DNA from: JAZGBC01 sp036444495 | GTDB lineage: Bacteria; Pseudomonadota; Alphaproteobacteria; Kiloniellales; J153 | Direction: 5' to 3' | DNA: 17,075 bases | Assembly: GCA_036444495.1 (NCBI GenBank) | Contig: JAZGBC010000185.1 | Span: forward strand, 1 to 17,075 | Shown: positions 1 through 6,039 of the stretch, in pieces | Layout: each line of letters opens with the position of its first letter | Numbering within the stretch: position 1 is the first letter of the stretch | Made by a program: the position numbers and the translations under genes | The notes under the pieces: generated by a model | Seen by the model: only the letters and a program-made list of their open reading frames with translations | Told to the model about the DNA's origin: nothing | Database searches by the model: none

Positions 1-1118
1 AGGATATGCAGGGGCGGCATGAGCGAGCCGGTCTCCCGCGCCGCGCCGCTGGCCTGATTGAAGGCCCGGTAAGCGGCATTCGACTTGGGCGCGCTGCCCA
101 GGTAGATCACCGCCTGGGCCAGAGCCAGCTCCCCCTCGGGCGTGCCCAGTCGCTCGTAGGCGTCCCAGGCGGCCAAGGTCTGGGTCAGGGCCTGGGGATC
201 GGCCAGACCCACGTCCTCGGAGGCGAAGCGCACCAGGCGCCGGGCGATGTAGGTCGGGTCCTCGCCACCGGCCAGCATGCGCGCCAGCCAGTAGAGCGCG
301 GCGTCGGTGTCCGAGCCGCGCAGCGACTTGTGCAATGCCGAGATCAGGTTGAAGTGCCCCTCCTGGGCCTTGTCGTAAAGCGGCGCGCGCTTCTGGACCA
401 CGGCGGCCAGGCTCGCGGTATCGAGCGGCGCCTCCCCGGGCAACTCGAAAAGCTCTTCGGCCAGGTTCAGCAGATAGCGCCCGTCCCCGTCGCTCATGGC
501 GATGAGCGCGGTGCGCGCCTCGGGATCGAGCGGCAGGGCGCGGCCCGTCTCCGCCTCGGCCCGCCGGAGAAGCTCTTCGAGCGCCGCCTCGTCCAGGCGC
601 CTGAGCACGAGGACCTGGCAGCGCGATAGCAGTGGCGGGTTCAACTCGAAGGAGGGGTTCTCCGTGGTCGCGCCCACCAGGATGACCGTGCCGTCCTCCA
701 CATAAGGCAGGAAGCCGTCCTGCTGCGCCCGGTTGAAGCGGTGGATCTCGTCGATGAAGAGCAGCGTGCCGCGGCCGGCCAGGCGCAGCTCCTTGGCGCG
801 GGCGAATACCTTGCGCAGGTCCGCCACGCCGGTGAAAACCGCCGAGAGCGGCTCGAAGCCCATGTCCGTCACATCGGCCAGCAGGCGCGCGATCGTGGTC
901 TTGCCGCTGCCCGGCGGCCCCCAGAGGATCATGGAGGCGAGCCGCCGCCCCGCCGCCATGCGCCCGATGGGCGCCTCGGGACCGATCAGGTGATCCTGGC
1001 CGACGACCTCATTCAGCGCCGCCGGCCGCAGCCGGTCGGCGAGCGGCCGCGGAGCCTGGCTCTCGAACAGTCCGGCTGTCGGGCCGCGCCCGGCCCGGTC
1101 AGCGGTTGAACTCGACAT
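1..1118 (-). CDS. rarA: RarA/MgsA-type AAA+ ATPase (replication-associated recombination protein A), 3' end cut off by the window
   Basis: The frame is open from the ATG at 1118-1116 to the window edge, giving 372 residues; E. coli RarA has 447, so about 75 C-terminal residues are probably missing. Visible motifs are Walker A GPPGSGKT (67-74), Walker B LLFIDEIH (119-126), followed by RFNRAQQDGFLP, sensor 1 GATTENPSFE (149-158), a likely arginine finger in LLSRC (R166), and GDGRYLLNLAE (211-221) in the sensor 2 region. The C-terminal part has ISALHKSLRGSD and the helical-domain signature EDVGLADPQA, both diagnostic of the RarA/WRNIP1/Mgs1 family. These proteins act at stalled replication forks and load on or near SSB and DNA ends; that is family knowledge. 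The start lies inside the end of the upstream protease gene (20-nt overlap, different frame), with AAGGGG about 10 nt upstream as a possible ribosome site, so translation is probably coupled. The order rplQ-htrA-rarA is common in Alphaproteobacteria. Confidence 0.93.
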   Translation of the reverse strand, partial: MSSSTADRAGRGPTAGLFESQAPRPLADRLRPAALNEVVGQDHLIGPEAPIGRMAAGRRLASMILWGPPGSGKTTIARLLADVTDMGFEPLSAVFTGVADLRKVFARAKELRLAGRGTLLFIDEIHRFNRAQQDGFLPYVEDGTVILVGATTENPSFELNPPLLSRCQVLVLRRLDEAALEELLRRAEAETGRALPLDPEARTALIAMSDGDGRYLLNLAEELFELPGEAPLDTASLAAVVQKRAPLYDKAQEGHFNLISALHKSLRGSDTDAALYWLARMLAGGEDPTYIARRLVRFASEDVGLADPQALTQTLAAWDAYERLGTPEGELALAQAVIYLGSAPKSNAAYRAFNQASGAARETGSLMPPLHI

Positions 1119-2517
1119 GACGCACGCGCCCCTTGCGCTGGAGGCTGATCCGCCACTGCTTCGCCGGCCGGGCGAGTTCCTCGGCCAGACCCTTCACGCT
1201 ACGGACCTCATGGCGGTTCACCGCAAGGATGATGTCCCCGGGCCTGAAGCGCAAGCGGCGGGCCGGGCTGCCGCGCACCACCTTGAGGATGATGACGCCG
1301 TCCCAGGCGCCGGGCTTGTCCAGCTCTTCGGCCAGCGCCGGCGAGAGGTTGGCCACCACCGCGCCGGCCAGCGGGTGCCGGCCGTCCAGCCGGGTCTCGT
1401 TACGCGGCGGGGTTTCGAGTGCCGCGGCAAGCGGCAGCTTGAGCGCAACATTGCGCCGGTCGCGCCATACTTCCAATTCCGCGGTGCCGCCCAGCTCGCG
1501 CGTGGCCACGCGGTAGCGGAAAGCGTCCATGTCGGCCACCGCCTGGCCGTCGAGCGCACGGATGATATCGCCGTTCTTCACCCCGGCCCGGTCGGCCGGC
1601 CCGCCGGGGTAGATCTTGGACACGACGACCCCGCCCGGCGTTTCCAGCCCGAAGCCTTCCGCCAGGTCCTGGGTCAGGGGCTGACCGGTGAGGCCAGTCC
1701 AGGCGCGCAGCAGCTCACCGCCCCTGAGCGCGCCGGCGACCACGGTGCGCACCATGTTGGCGGGTATGGCGAAGCCGATGCCGATGGAACCGCCGCTCTG
1801 CGAATAGATCGCCGTGTTGATGCCGAGCAGCTTGCCGTCGAGGGTGACCAGCGCGCCGCCGGAATTGCCCGGATTTATCGCCGCATCGGTCTGGATGAAG
1901 AAGCTGAAGTCGGAAATGCCCACCTGGGTGCGCGCGGTAGCCGAGACGATGCCGCTGGTGACCGTCTGCCCGACGCCGAAGGGATTGCCGATGGCGAGCA
2001 CGATGTCGCCCACCTCCACCTCGTCGGAATCGCGGAACTCGACGTGCGGCAGGGCCTTGCCGTTCGGGTCGATGCGCAGCACCGCCAGATCGGTGCGCTC
2101 GTCGCTGAGCACCAGTTCGGCGGGAAATTCGCGCCGGTCGGCCAGCACCACGGTGATTTCGTCGCCGCCCTTGATGACATGGTGATTGGTCACGATCAGC
2201 CCGTCCGCGGAGACGATCACGCCGGAGCCGAGAGAATTCTGGATGCGCTCGCGCGGCACGCCGAAAAGGCCGAAGTCTTCGCCGAAGAAGCGCTTGAAGA
2301 AGGGGTCGTTGAAGAAAGGCGAGACGCCGCGCTGCCGCACGATCCGCTTGGCGAAGATGTTGACCACGGCAGGGGCCACCTTCTTCACCACCGGGGCGAA
2401 GGAAAGCTGGACCTGGGCGCGGGATTCGGGCACGGCCTTGCTCTGCCCAAGCGCCCCTTGCGGGCCGGCGAGGGCGAGTGCAAGGCCGAATAGCACGGCG
2501 GTCAGGCGGTGGAGCAT
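1099..2517 (-). CDS. degP: Periplasmic trypsin-like serine endoprotease of the HtrA/DegP/DegQ (Do) family with two PDZ domains
   Basis: The protein is 472 residues from the chosen ATG. A longer in-frame reading exists upstream, but it runs back through the rplQ terminator; the chosen Met is followed at once by a signal peptide (LTAVLFGLALALAG, likely cleavage near residue 24 after GALG), and GGAGGA lies about 10 nt upstream. Trypsin-like domain about 40-265: catalytic His113 in TNHHVI, Asp143 in RTDLAVL, Ser219 in GNSGGAL, all intact. PDZ1 spans about 273-362 (GGVVVSKIYPGGPADRAGVKNGDII) in part, and PDZ2 about 383-470 (GVIILKVVRGSPA, RPGDIILAVN). The region between the signal peptide and the His motif is short compared with the long LA-loop of enteric DegP, so it may be closer to DegQ; symbol choice degP/degQ/mucD is uncertain. 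The family degrades or chaperones misfolded envelope proteins. It is the first gene after the ribosomal operon terminator and overlaps rarA downstream. Confidence 0.93.
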   Translation of the reverse strand: MLHRLTAVLFGLALALAGPQGALGQSKAVPESRAQVQLSFAPVVKKVAPAVVNIFAKRIVRQRGVSPFFNDPFFKRFFGEDFGLFGVPRERIQNSLGSGVIVSADGLIVTNHHVIKGGDEITVVLADRREFPAELVLSDERTDLAVLRIDPNGKALPHVEFRDSDEVEVGDIVLAIGNPFGVGQTVTSGIVSATARTQVGISDFSFFIQTDAAINPGNSGGALVTLDGKLLGINTAIYSQSGGSIGIGFAIPANMVRTVVAGALRGGELLRAWTGLTGQPLTQDLAEGFGLETPGGVVVSKIYPGGPADRAGVKNGDIIRALDGQAVADMDAFRYRVATRELGGTAELEVWRDRRNVALKLPLAAALETPPRNETRLDGRHPLAGAVVANLSPALAEELDKPGAWDGVIILKVVRGSPARRLRFRPGDIILAVNRHEVRSVKGLAEELARPAKQWRISLQRKGRVRHVEFNR

Positions 2518-2578
2518 GTTCCCTGGTTCCTCCCCGGCGGCATGGCTGGAGTCGGACCGCCGCTTATGATTTAGATAG

Positions 2579-2607
2579 ATTTTAGGGCGATACCAGGGCG
2601 GAGGCAC
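2579..2607 (-). promoter_or_regulatory. Weak candidate promoter for htrA
   Basis: After the rplQ terminator the only AT-rich stretch before htrA is about 2565-2590. On the minus strand it carries TAAAAT (2584-2579), a fair -10 match. At the right distance upstream there is only TGCCTC, a poor -35. No convincing heat-shock or ECF-type promoter was recognised. If this is the promoter, the htrA leader is roughly 55 nt. A start site close to here is inferred mainly from the terminator upstream and the GC-rich surroundings. Confidence 0.25.
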
Positions 2608-2650
2608 GCCCCTTTCCCCGGCCCGCGCGCGCAAGCCCCCGCGCCCAAAC

Positions 2651-2680
2651 GAAAAGGGCAGCCCCCAGAGCGAACTGCCC
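2651..2680 (-). terminator. Rho-independent terminator after rplQ
   Basis: On the minus strand, 27 nt after the rplQ stop, GGGCAG (2680-2675) pairs with CTGCCC (2661-2656). The stem can be extended inward by two G-U pairs and one C-G pair, leaving a loop of about 7 nt. It is followed at once by TTTTC. This is the only hairpin plus T-run of this quality in the window, and it sits where the ribosomal operon would be expected to end, ahead of htrA. Confidence 0.7.
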
Positions 2681-2707
2681 ATTTATTCTGCGGCACCGAG
2701 GGAGGGT

Positions 2708-3139
2708 TTACTCCTCGTCCTCGGCCGCTTCGCTTTCGTCCTTGAACATGGTCGGGCCGGAGTCCTGGCCCTTGGCCTCGAGGTTGCGGTCGATCAGTTC
2801 GATAACGCCCATGGCCGCCATGTCTCCGTAGCGGTAGCCCGCCTTGATGACCCGCGTATAGCCGCCCGGGCGGTCCTTGTATCGCGTGGCCAATTCGTCG
2901 AACAGCTTGGCCGTGATCTTCCTGTCGCGCAGGCTCGAGAGGACTTGGCGCCGAGCGTGCAGTCCGCCGCGCTTGCCCAGCGTGATGAGGCGGTCGACGA
3001 CGCGCCGCAGGTCCTTGGCCTTGGGCAGGGTGGTCTTGATCTGCTCGTGCTTGAGCAGGGCGACCGCCATGTTGGCGAACATGGCCTTGCGGTGGGACGC
3101 GGTCCGGTTGAGCTTCCGGCCTTGCCGGGCATGGCGCAT
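2708..3139 (-). CDS. rplQ: 50S ribosomal protein L17
   Basis: The 143-residue protein opens with MRHARQGRKLNRTASHRKAM, the invariant L17 N-terminus, and has AKDLRRVVDRLITLGKRG and RPGGYTRVIKAGYRYGDMA, both characteristic. L17 is a large-subunit protein near the exit of the peptide tunnel. The last ~15 residues (FKDESEAAEDEE) form an acidic tail not found in the 127-residue E. coli protein; acidic or alanine-rich tails are frequent in alphaproteobacterial L17. The ATG has a strong ribosome site, with GGAGGATGAGGAG ending 8 nt upstream. It is the last gene of the alpha cluster, separated from rpoA by a long 144-bp spacer and followed by a Rho-independent terminator. Confidence 0.98.
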   Translation of the reverse strand: MRHARQGRKLNRTASHRKAMFANMAVALLKHEQIKTTLPKAKDLRRVVDRLITLGKRGGLHARRQVLSSLRDRKITAKLFDELATRYKDRPGGYTRVIKAGYRYGDMAAMGVIELIDRNLEAKGQDSGPTMFKDESEAAEDEE

Positions 3140-3283
3140 CGTTCTGTCTCCTCATCCTCCGGGCCTCGCGCGCGAGACCGATTCAGGCGGCCCGCCGCCG
3201 CGACGCGCCCCGAGGGGAGCAAGGCCGTGTACGGCGGGATGGGGCCGGGCGGCCCCGAAGCTATGCCGCGTGCGCCGCGGCGC
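3140..3283 (-). other. rpoA-rplQ spacer with GC-rich hairpins, no gene
   Basis: This 144-bp spacer is long for the operon. Reading the minus strand from the rpoA stop, it holds a perfect 12-bp palindrome GCGCCGCGGCGC directly after the stop (3283-3272), then GGGGCC-GCCC-GGCCCC (3256-3241), a 6-bp stem with a tetraloop, and further on CTCGCGCGCGAG (3176-3165). None is followed by a T-run, so they do not look like intrinsic terminators. They may limit 3'-end decay, mark a processing site, or cause pausing. No promoter for rplQ was recognised. Confidence 0.5.
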
Positions 3284-4300
3284 TCAGTAAGGCTCCTCGA
3301 GCTTCTTGGCCAGGTCCTCGATATTCTCGGGCGGCCAGTTGGGGATCTCCATGCCCAGATGCAGCCCCATGCCGGTCAAGACTTCCTTGATCTCGTTGAG
3401 CGACTTGCGGCCGAAGTTGGGCGTGCGCAGCATTTCGGCCTCGCTCTTCTGCACCAGGTCCCCGATGTAGACGATGTTGTCGTTCTTCAGGCAGTTGGCC
3501 GAACGCACGGAAAGTTCCAACTCGTCCACCTTGCGCAGGAGGTTCTTGTTGAACGGCGGCTCGGCCACCTTCTCCTCATAGTCGCGGACCGCCGGCTCAT
3601 CGAAGTTGACGAAGAGCTGAAGCTGGTCCTGCAGAATTCGCGCGGCCAGTGCGACGGCGTCATCCGGGGTAACCGAGCCGTCGGTCTCGATCTCCATGGT
3701 CAGCTTGTCGTAGTCGGTCACCTGCCCGACGCGGGTATTGTCCACCTTGTAGGCGACCTTGCGCACCGGCGAGAACATGGCGTCCACCGGAATGAGGCCG
3801 ATGGGCGCATCCTCGGGCCGGTTCTGGGACGCGGGAACGTATCCCTTGCCGGTCTCCACCGCCAACTCCATGTCGATGCGCGCGCCGTCGTCGAGCGTGC
3901 AGAGCACCATTTCGGGGTTCATCACGTCGATATCGTGCCCGGTCTCGATCTGCCCCGCGGTGACCTCGCCCGGCCCTTCGGCGCGCAGCCGCATGCGCTT
4001 GGGCCCCTCGCCGTGCATGCGCAGGCCGATCGCCTTGATGTTGAGCACGATGTCGGTCAAGTCCTCGCGCACGCCCGCGATCGACGAGAATTCGTGCAGC
4101 ACCCCATCTACGTGGATGGAGGTCACCGACGCGCCCTGCAGCGAGGAAAGCAACACCCGGCGCAACGCGTTGCCGAGCGTCATGCCAAAGCCACGCTCGA
4201 GCGGCTCCGCCACCACGCGGGCGAAGCGTTTCGCATCGGTCCCCGGCTGGATGTCGAGCTTGTTCGGCTTAATCATTTCAGTCCAATTTTTCTGAAGCAC
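3284..4300 (-). CDS. rpoA: DNA-directed RNA polymerase subunit alpha
   Basis: The 338-residue protein matches RpoA over its full length. The N-terminal domain (about 1-235) dimerises and binds beta and beta'; visible landmarks are GFGMTLGNALRRVLLSSLQG (about 37-56) and the VDGVLHEFSSIAGVRED segment. The C-terminal domain (about 252-325) includes VRSANCLKN, in which Arg266 corresponds to E. coli R265, the UP-element and CRP contact residue, and TPNFGRKSLNEIKEVL, the helix-hairpin-helix. The ending NWPPENIEDLAKKLEEPY in part is typical. The start is GTG (4300-4298), with GAGGG 7 nt upstream; MLQKNWTEMIKPNKL is the usual alphaproteobacterial N-terminus (compare MIQKNW). A Met 8 residues later would remove conserved sequence. 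It is flanked by two long hairpin-bearing spacers, unlike the other genes here. Confidence 0.98.
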   Translation of the reverse strand: MLQKNWTEMIKPNKLDIQPGTDAKRFARVVAEPLERGFGMTLGNALRRVLLSSLQGASVTSIHVDGVLHEFSSIAGVREDLTDIVLNIKAIGLRMHGEGPKRMRLRAEGPGEVTAGQIETGHDIDVMNPEMVLCTLDDGARIDMELAVETGKGYVPASQNRPEDAPIGLIPVDAMFSPVRKVAYKVDNTRVGQVTDYDKLTMEIETDGSVTPDDAVALAARILQDQLQLFVNFDEPAVRDYEEKVAEPPFNKNLLRKVDELELSVRSANCLKNDNIVYIGDLVQKSEAEMLRTPNFGRKSLNEIKEVLTGMGLHLGMEIPNWPPENIEDLAKKLEEPY

Positions 4301-4461
4301 TGCTGCGCCCTCACGAGTTCAAAGCTGTTTCGGGAACGACGCGATCCGCAAGCCGCGTGCTTCCCTCATTGCAAAATGCCGGACCCTTCGGTCCTTGGCG
4401 TTGCGGCGGCCCGCCTGCCGCCCCGCGGCGCTGTGCGCCCTGGCGGCCGGGGCCGCGGTTC
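4301..4461 (-). other. rpsK-rpoA spacer with two hairpins, no gene
   Basis: This 161-bp spacer lies within the alpha cluster. Five nucleotides after the rpsK stop the minus strand has GCGGCCCCGGCCGC (4456-4443), a self-complementary GC hairpin. About 50 nt further on is GGACC-GAAG-GGTCC (4394-4381), a 5-bp stem with a tetraloop, followed within 4 nt by TTTT. The second could be a weak terminator or attenuator; the first has no T-run. No clear promoter for rpoA was found, so rpoA is assumed to be read from the rpsM promoter. Confidence 0.5.
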
Positions 4462-4851
4462 CTAGACCCTGCGCCGCTTCGGCGGCCGGCAGCCGTTGTG
4501 CGGGATCGGGGTCACGTCGCGAATCGCGGTGATCGTAAAGCCGACCGCCTGCAGCGCACGCAGCGCCGATTCGCGGCCGGAGCCCGGTCCCTTGACGTTG
4601 ACTTCCAGGGTCCGCATGCCGTGCTCCTGGGCCTTGCGGCCGGCGCTTTCGGCGGCCAGCTGCGCGGCGTAAGGCGTGGACTTGCGCGAGCCCTTGAAGC
4701 CCTCCGAGCCCGCCGAGGACCAGGCGATGGTGTTGCCCTGGTCGTCGGTGATGGTGATCTTCGTGTTGTTGAACGTCGCGCTCACATGCGCGACCCCGGA
4801 AGTGATGTTCTTCTTCTCCCGGCGCCGTACCCGTGCCTGAGGTTTAGCCAT
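4462..4851 (-). CDS. rpsK: 30S ribosomal protein S11
   Basis: The 129-residue protein has the usual S11 length. Diagnostic segments are ITSGVAHVSATFNNTKITITD, GNTIAWSSAGSEGFKGSRKSTPYAAQ in parts, VKGPGSGRESALRAL, and the ending PIPHNGCRPPKRRRV. Asn119-Gly120 in that ending corresponds to the asparagine reported to become isoaspartate in E. coli S11. S11 lines the mRNA cleft on the platform of the small subunit near the E site, with S18 and S21 as neighbours. It follows rpsM by 33 bp, as is usual, and is followed by an unusually long spacer before rpoA. Confidence 0.98.
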   Translation of the reverse strand: MAKPQARVRRREKKNITSGVAHVSATFNNTKITITDDQGNTIAWSSAGSEGFKGSRKSTPYAAQLAAESAGRKAQEHGMRTLEVNVKGPGSGRESALRALQAVGFTITAIRDVTPIPHNGCRPPKRRRV

Positions 4852-4884
4852 TAGCGTTCCGATCCGTCCTTAAACCTGGGTTAC

Positions 4885-5268
4885 CTACTTGGCCTTGGCG
4901 ACTTTTTTCTTGCCGGCGATCGGCCGGGCCGGACCCTTGCGCGTGCGCGCGTTGGTGCTGGTGCGCTGCCCGCGCACCGGCAGGCCCTTGCGGTGCCGGA
5001 TGCCCCGGTAGCAGCCAAGGTCCATCAGCCGCTTGATGTTCATCGCCACCTCGCGGCGCAGATCGCCCTCGACCAGGTAGTCCCGATCGATGGATTCGCG
5101 TATGCGCACCAACTCGTCGTCGGTCAACTGGTTGACCCGGCGCTCGGCGGGGATTCCGACCTTGCCACAGATGTCCCTGGCCTTGGTCCGGCCGATACCG
5201 TGGATGTAGGTCAGCGCGATCTCGACGCGCTTCTGTGTTGGAATATTTACGCCAGCAATACGTGCCAC
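4885..5268 (-). CDS. rpsM: 30S ribosomal protein S13
   Basis: The 127-residue protein starts MARIAGVNIPTQKRVEIALT and contains YIHGIGRTKA, YRGIRHRKGLPVRGQRT and the basic ending GPARPIAGKKKVAKAK, all S13 hallmarks. It sits in the head of the small subunit, contacting P-site tRNA with its C-terminal tail and forming bridges B1a and B1b to the large subunit. The start is GTG (5268-5266) with a strong ribosome site, AAGGAG ending 8 nt upstream; the family N-terminus fits exactly. It is the first gene after a near-consensus promoter and a hairpin-bearing leader, so it opens a separate alpha-operon transcript. rpmJ, which precedes rpsM in E. coli, is absent here, as is usual in Alphaproteobacteria. 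Confidence 0.98.
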   Translation of the reverse strand: MARIAGVNIPTQKRVEIALTYIHGIGRTKARDICGKVGIPAERRVNQLTDDELVRIRESIDRDYLVEGDLRREVAMNIKRLMDLGCYRGIRHRKGLPVRGQRTSTNARTRKGPARPIAGKKKVAKAK

Positions 5269-5310
5269 GGGGCGATCTCCTTACCTAAGACCTTGGATTT
5301 CTTGCTATAT

Positions 5311-5332
5311 CCGGACAGACAAAAAGGTCCGG
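5311..5332 (-). promoter_or_regulatory. Leader hairpin upstream of rpsM
   Basis: On the minus strand CCGGAC (5332-5327) and GTCCGG (5316-5311) form a perfect 6-bp stem around the loop CTTTTTGTCT. It begins about 20 nt after the expected transcription start and ends about 43 nt before the rpsM GTG. The pyrimidine-rich loop could reach a purine stretch just downstream (about 5303-5308) to form a short pseudoknot, which is inference. In E. coli, S4 represses the alpha operon by binding a leader pseudoknot around the rpsM start; whether this hairpin has such a role is unknown. It is not followed by a T-run. Confidence 0.5.
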
Positions 5333-5357
5333 TCGCGGTCGCGCCGGAGGCGCCAGG

Positions 5358-5385
5358 ATTATAGGTACCCCAAACCGCGAGTCAA
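5358..5385 (-). promoter_or_regulatory. Sigma-70-type promoter driving rpsM-rpsK-rpoA-rplQ
   Basis: The minus strand reads TTGACT (5385-5380), 16 bp, then TATAAT (5363-5358): a 5/6 match to the -35 and a 6/6 match to the -10. It begins 3 bp after the adk stop codon. Transcription should start near 5351, giving an untranslated leader of about 80 nt before the rpsM GTG. Such a close match is rare by chance in DNA this GC-rich and is the best promoter-like sequence in the window. It makes the alpha cluster independent of the S10-spc-secY-adk transcript. Confidence 0.82.
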
Positions 5386-5388
5386 CCG

Positions 5389-6039
5389 TCATGCCGACAC
5401 CAGCATGTGCCCGATCTCCACGCTCACCCGGTCGATGGGGGCCATGCCGTCCACCGAGCGCAGAAGACCCTTTTCCGCGTAATAGGGCAGGATCGGCGCC
5501 GTCTGGGCCCGGTAGGCCTCCATGCGCCGGCGCACCGTCTTCTCGTTATCGTCCGCCCGGCGGGTGAGCTCGCGCCCGCCGCAGATATCGCAAACCCCCT
5601 CCACCTGGGGCCGGTTGAACTTGTCGTGGTAGCTGGCCCCGCAGTTCGCACAGGAGAAGCGGCCGGTGATGCGCTCGACCAGGGCCTCCTCGTCGACCTT
5701 CATCTCGATCACCGAATCCAGCCTCAAGCTCTTGTCCGCCAGCATCTCGTCCAGCGCCTCGGCCTGACGGGTGGTGCGCGGAAATCCGTCCAGAATAAAG
5801 CCGCGGGCGCAGTCCGGCTGATCGATCCGCTCGGCAATCATCCGAATGATCATCTCGTCGGGCACCAGCTCGCCAGCGTCCATGATCTTCTTGACCTTCG
5901 TACCCAAGTCTCTGCCCGATGCGACCGCTTCGCGCAGCATGTCACCGGTCGAGAGCTGGACCATGTTGCGGCTCTCCTCCAGGCGCTTGGCCTGGGTCCC
6001 CTTGCCCGACCCCGGCGGGCCTAGGAGGATGATGTTCAA
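5389..6039 (-). CDS. adk: Adenylate kinase, zinc-binding long-LID form
   Basis: The 216-residue enzyme interconverts ATP + AMP and 2 ADP in the cytoplasm. The P-loop is GPPGSGKGT (7-15); AMP-binding elements are STGDMLREAV (30-39) and GFILDGFPRT (80-89), with the conserved Arg88. The LID (about 122-160) is the long type with four cysteines, C130-x2-C133 and C150-x2-C153, predicting structural zinc, as in Bacillus and most Alphaproteobacteria but not E. coli. RADDNEKTVRRRMEAY is the conserved segment after it. The start is TTG (6039-6037), overlapping the secY TGA as TTGA; AAGGGGG ends 7 nt upstream, and the family N-terminus MNIILLGPPG begins exactly there. Translation is therefore coupled to secY. 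The gene is followed at once by the alpha-operon promoter. Confidence 0.97.
   Translation of the reverse strand: MNIILLGPPGSGKGTQAKRLEESRNMVQLSTGDMLREAVASGRDLGTKVKKIMDAGELVPDEMIIRMIAERIDQPDCARGFILDGFPRTTRQAEALDEMLADKSLRLDSVIEMKVDEEALVERITGRFSCANCGASYHDKFNRPQVEGVCDICGGRELTRRADDNEKTVRRRMEAYRAQTAPILPYYAEKGLLRSVDGMAPIDRVSVEIGHMLVSA

Noticed and set aside
6..1109. Several plus-strand open frames near the left edge
   Set aside because: They are antisense to rarA, whose Walker, sensor and family motifs are all intact on the minus strand.
1117..2493. A 458-codon open frame on the plus strand
   Set aside because: It is antisense to htrA, has low-complexity Arg/His/Gly-rich composition and no recognisable family. 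The htrA frame has an intact catalytic triad and PDZ domains.
2518..2682. In-frame upstream extension of htrA to an ATG at 2682
   Set aside because: It would add 55 residues encoded by the rplQ terminator and the untranslated leader, and would bury the signal peptide.
4381..4394. The GGACC/GGTCC hairpin as a true terminator before rpoA
   Set aside because: The stem is only 5 bp and the T-run is 4 nt and offset; no promoter for rpoA was found after it, and full termination here would silence an essential gene. Kept only as a possible attenuator.
2945..4465. A 506-codon open frame on the plus strand
   Set aside because: It runs antisense through rplQ, rpoA and both spacers. Its translation is His/Arg/Leu/Gly-rich with no domain, as expected for the reverse complement of GC-rich coding DNA, and the minus-strand genes are certain.
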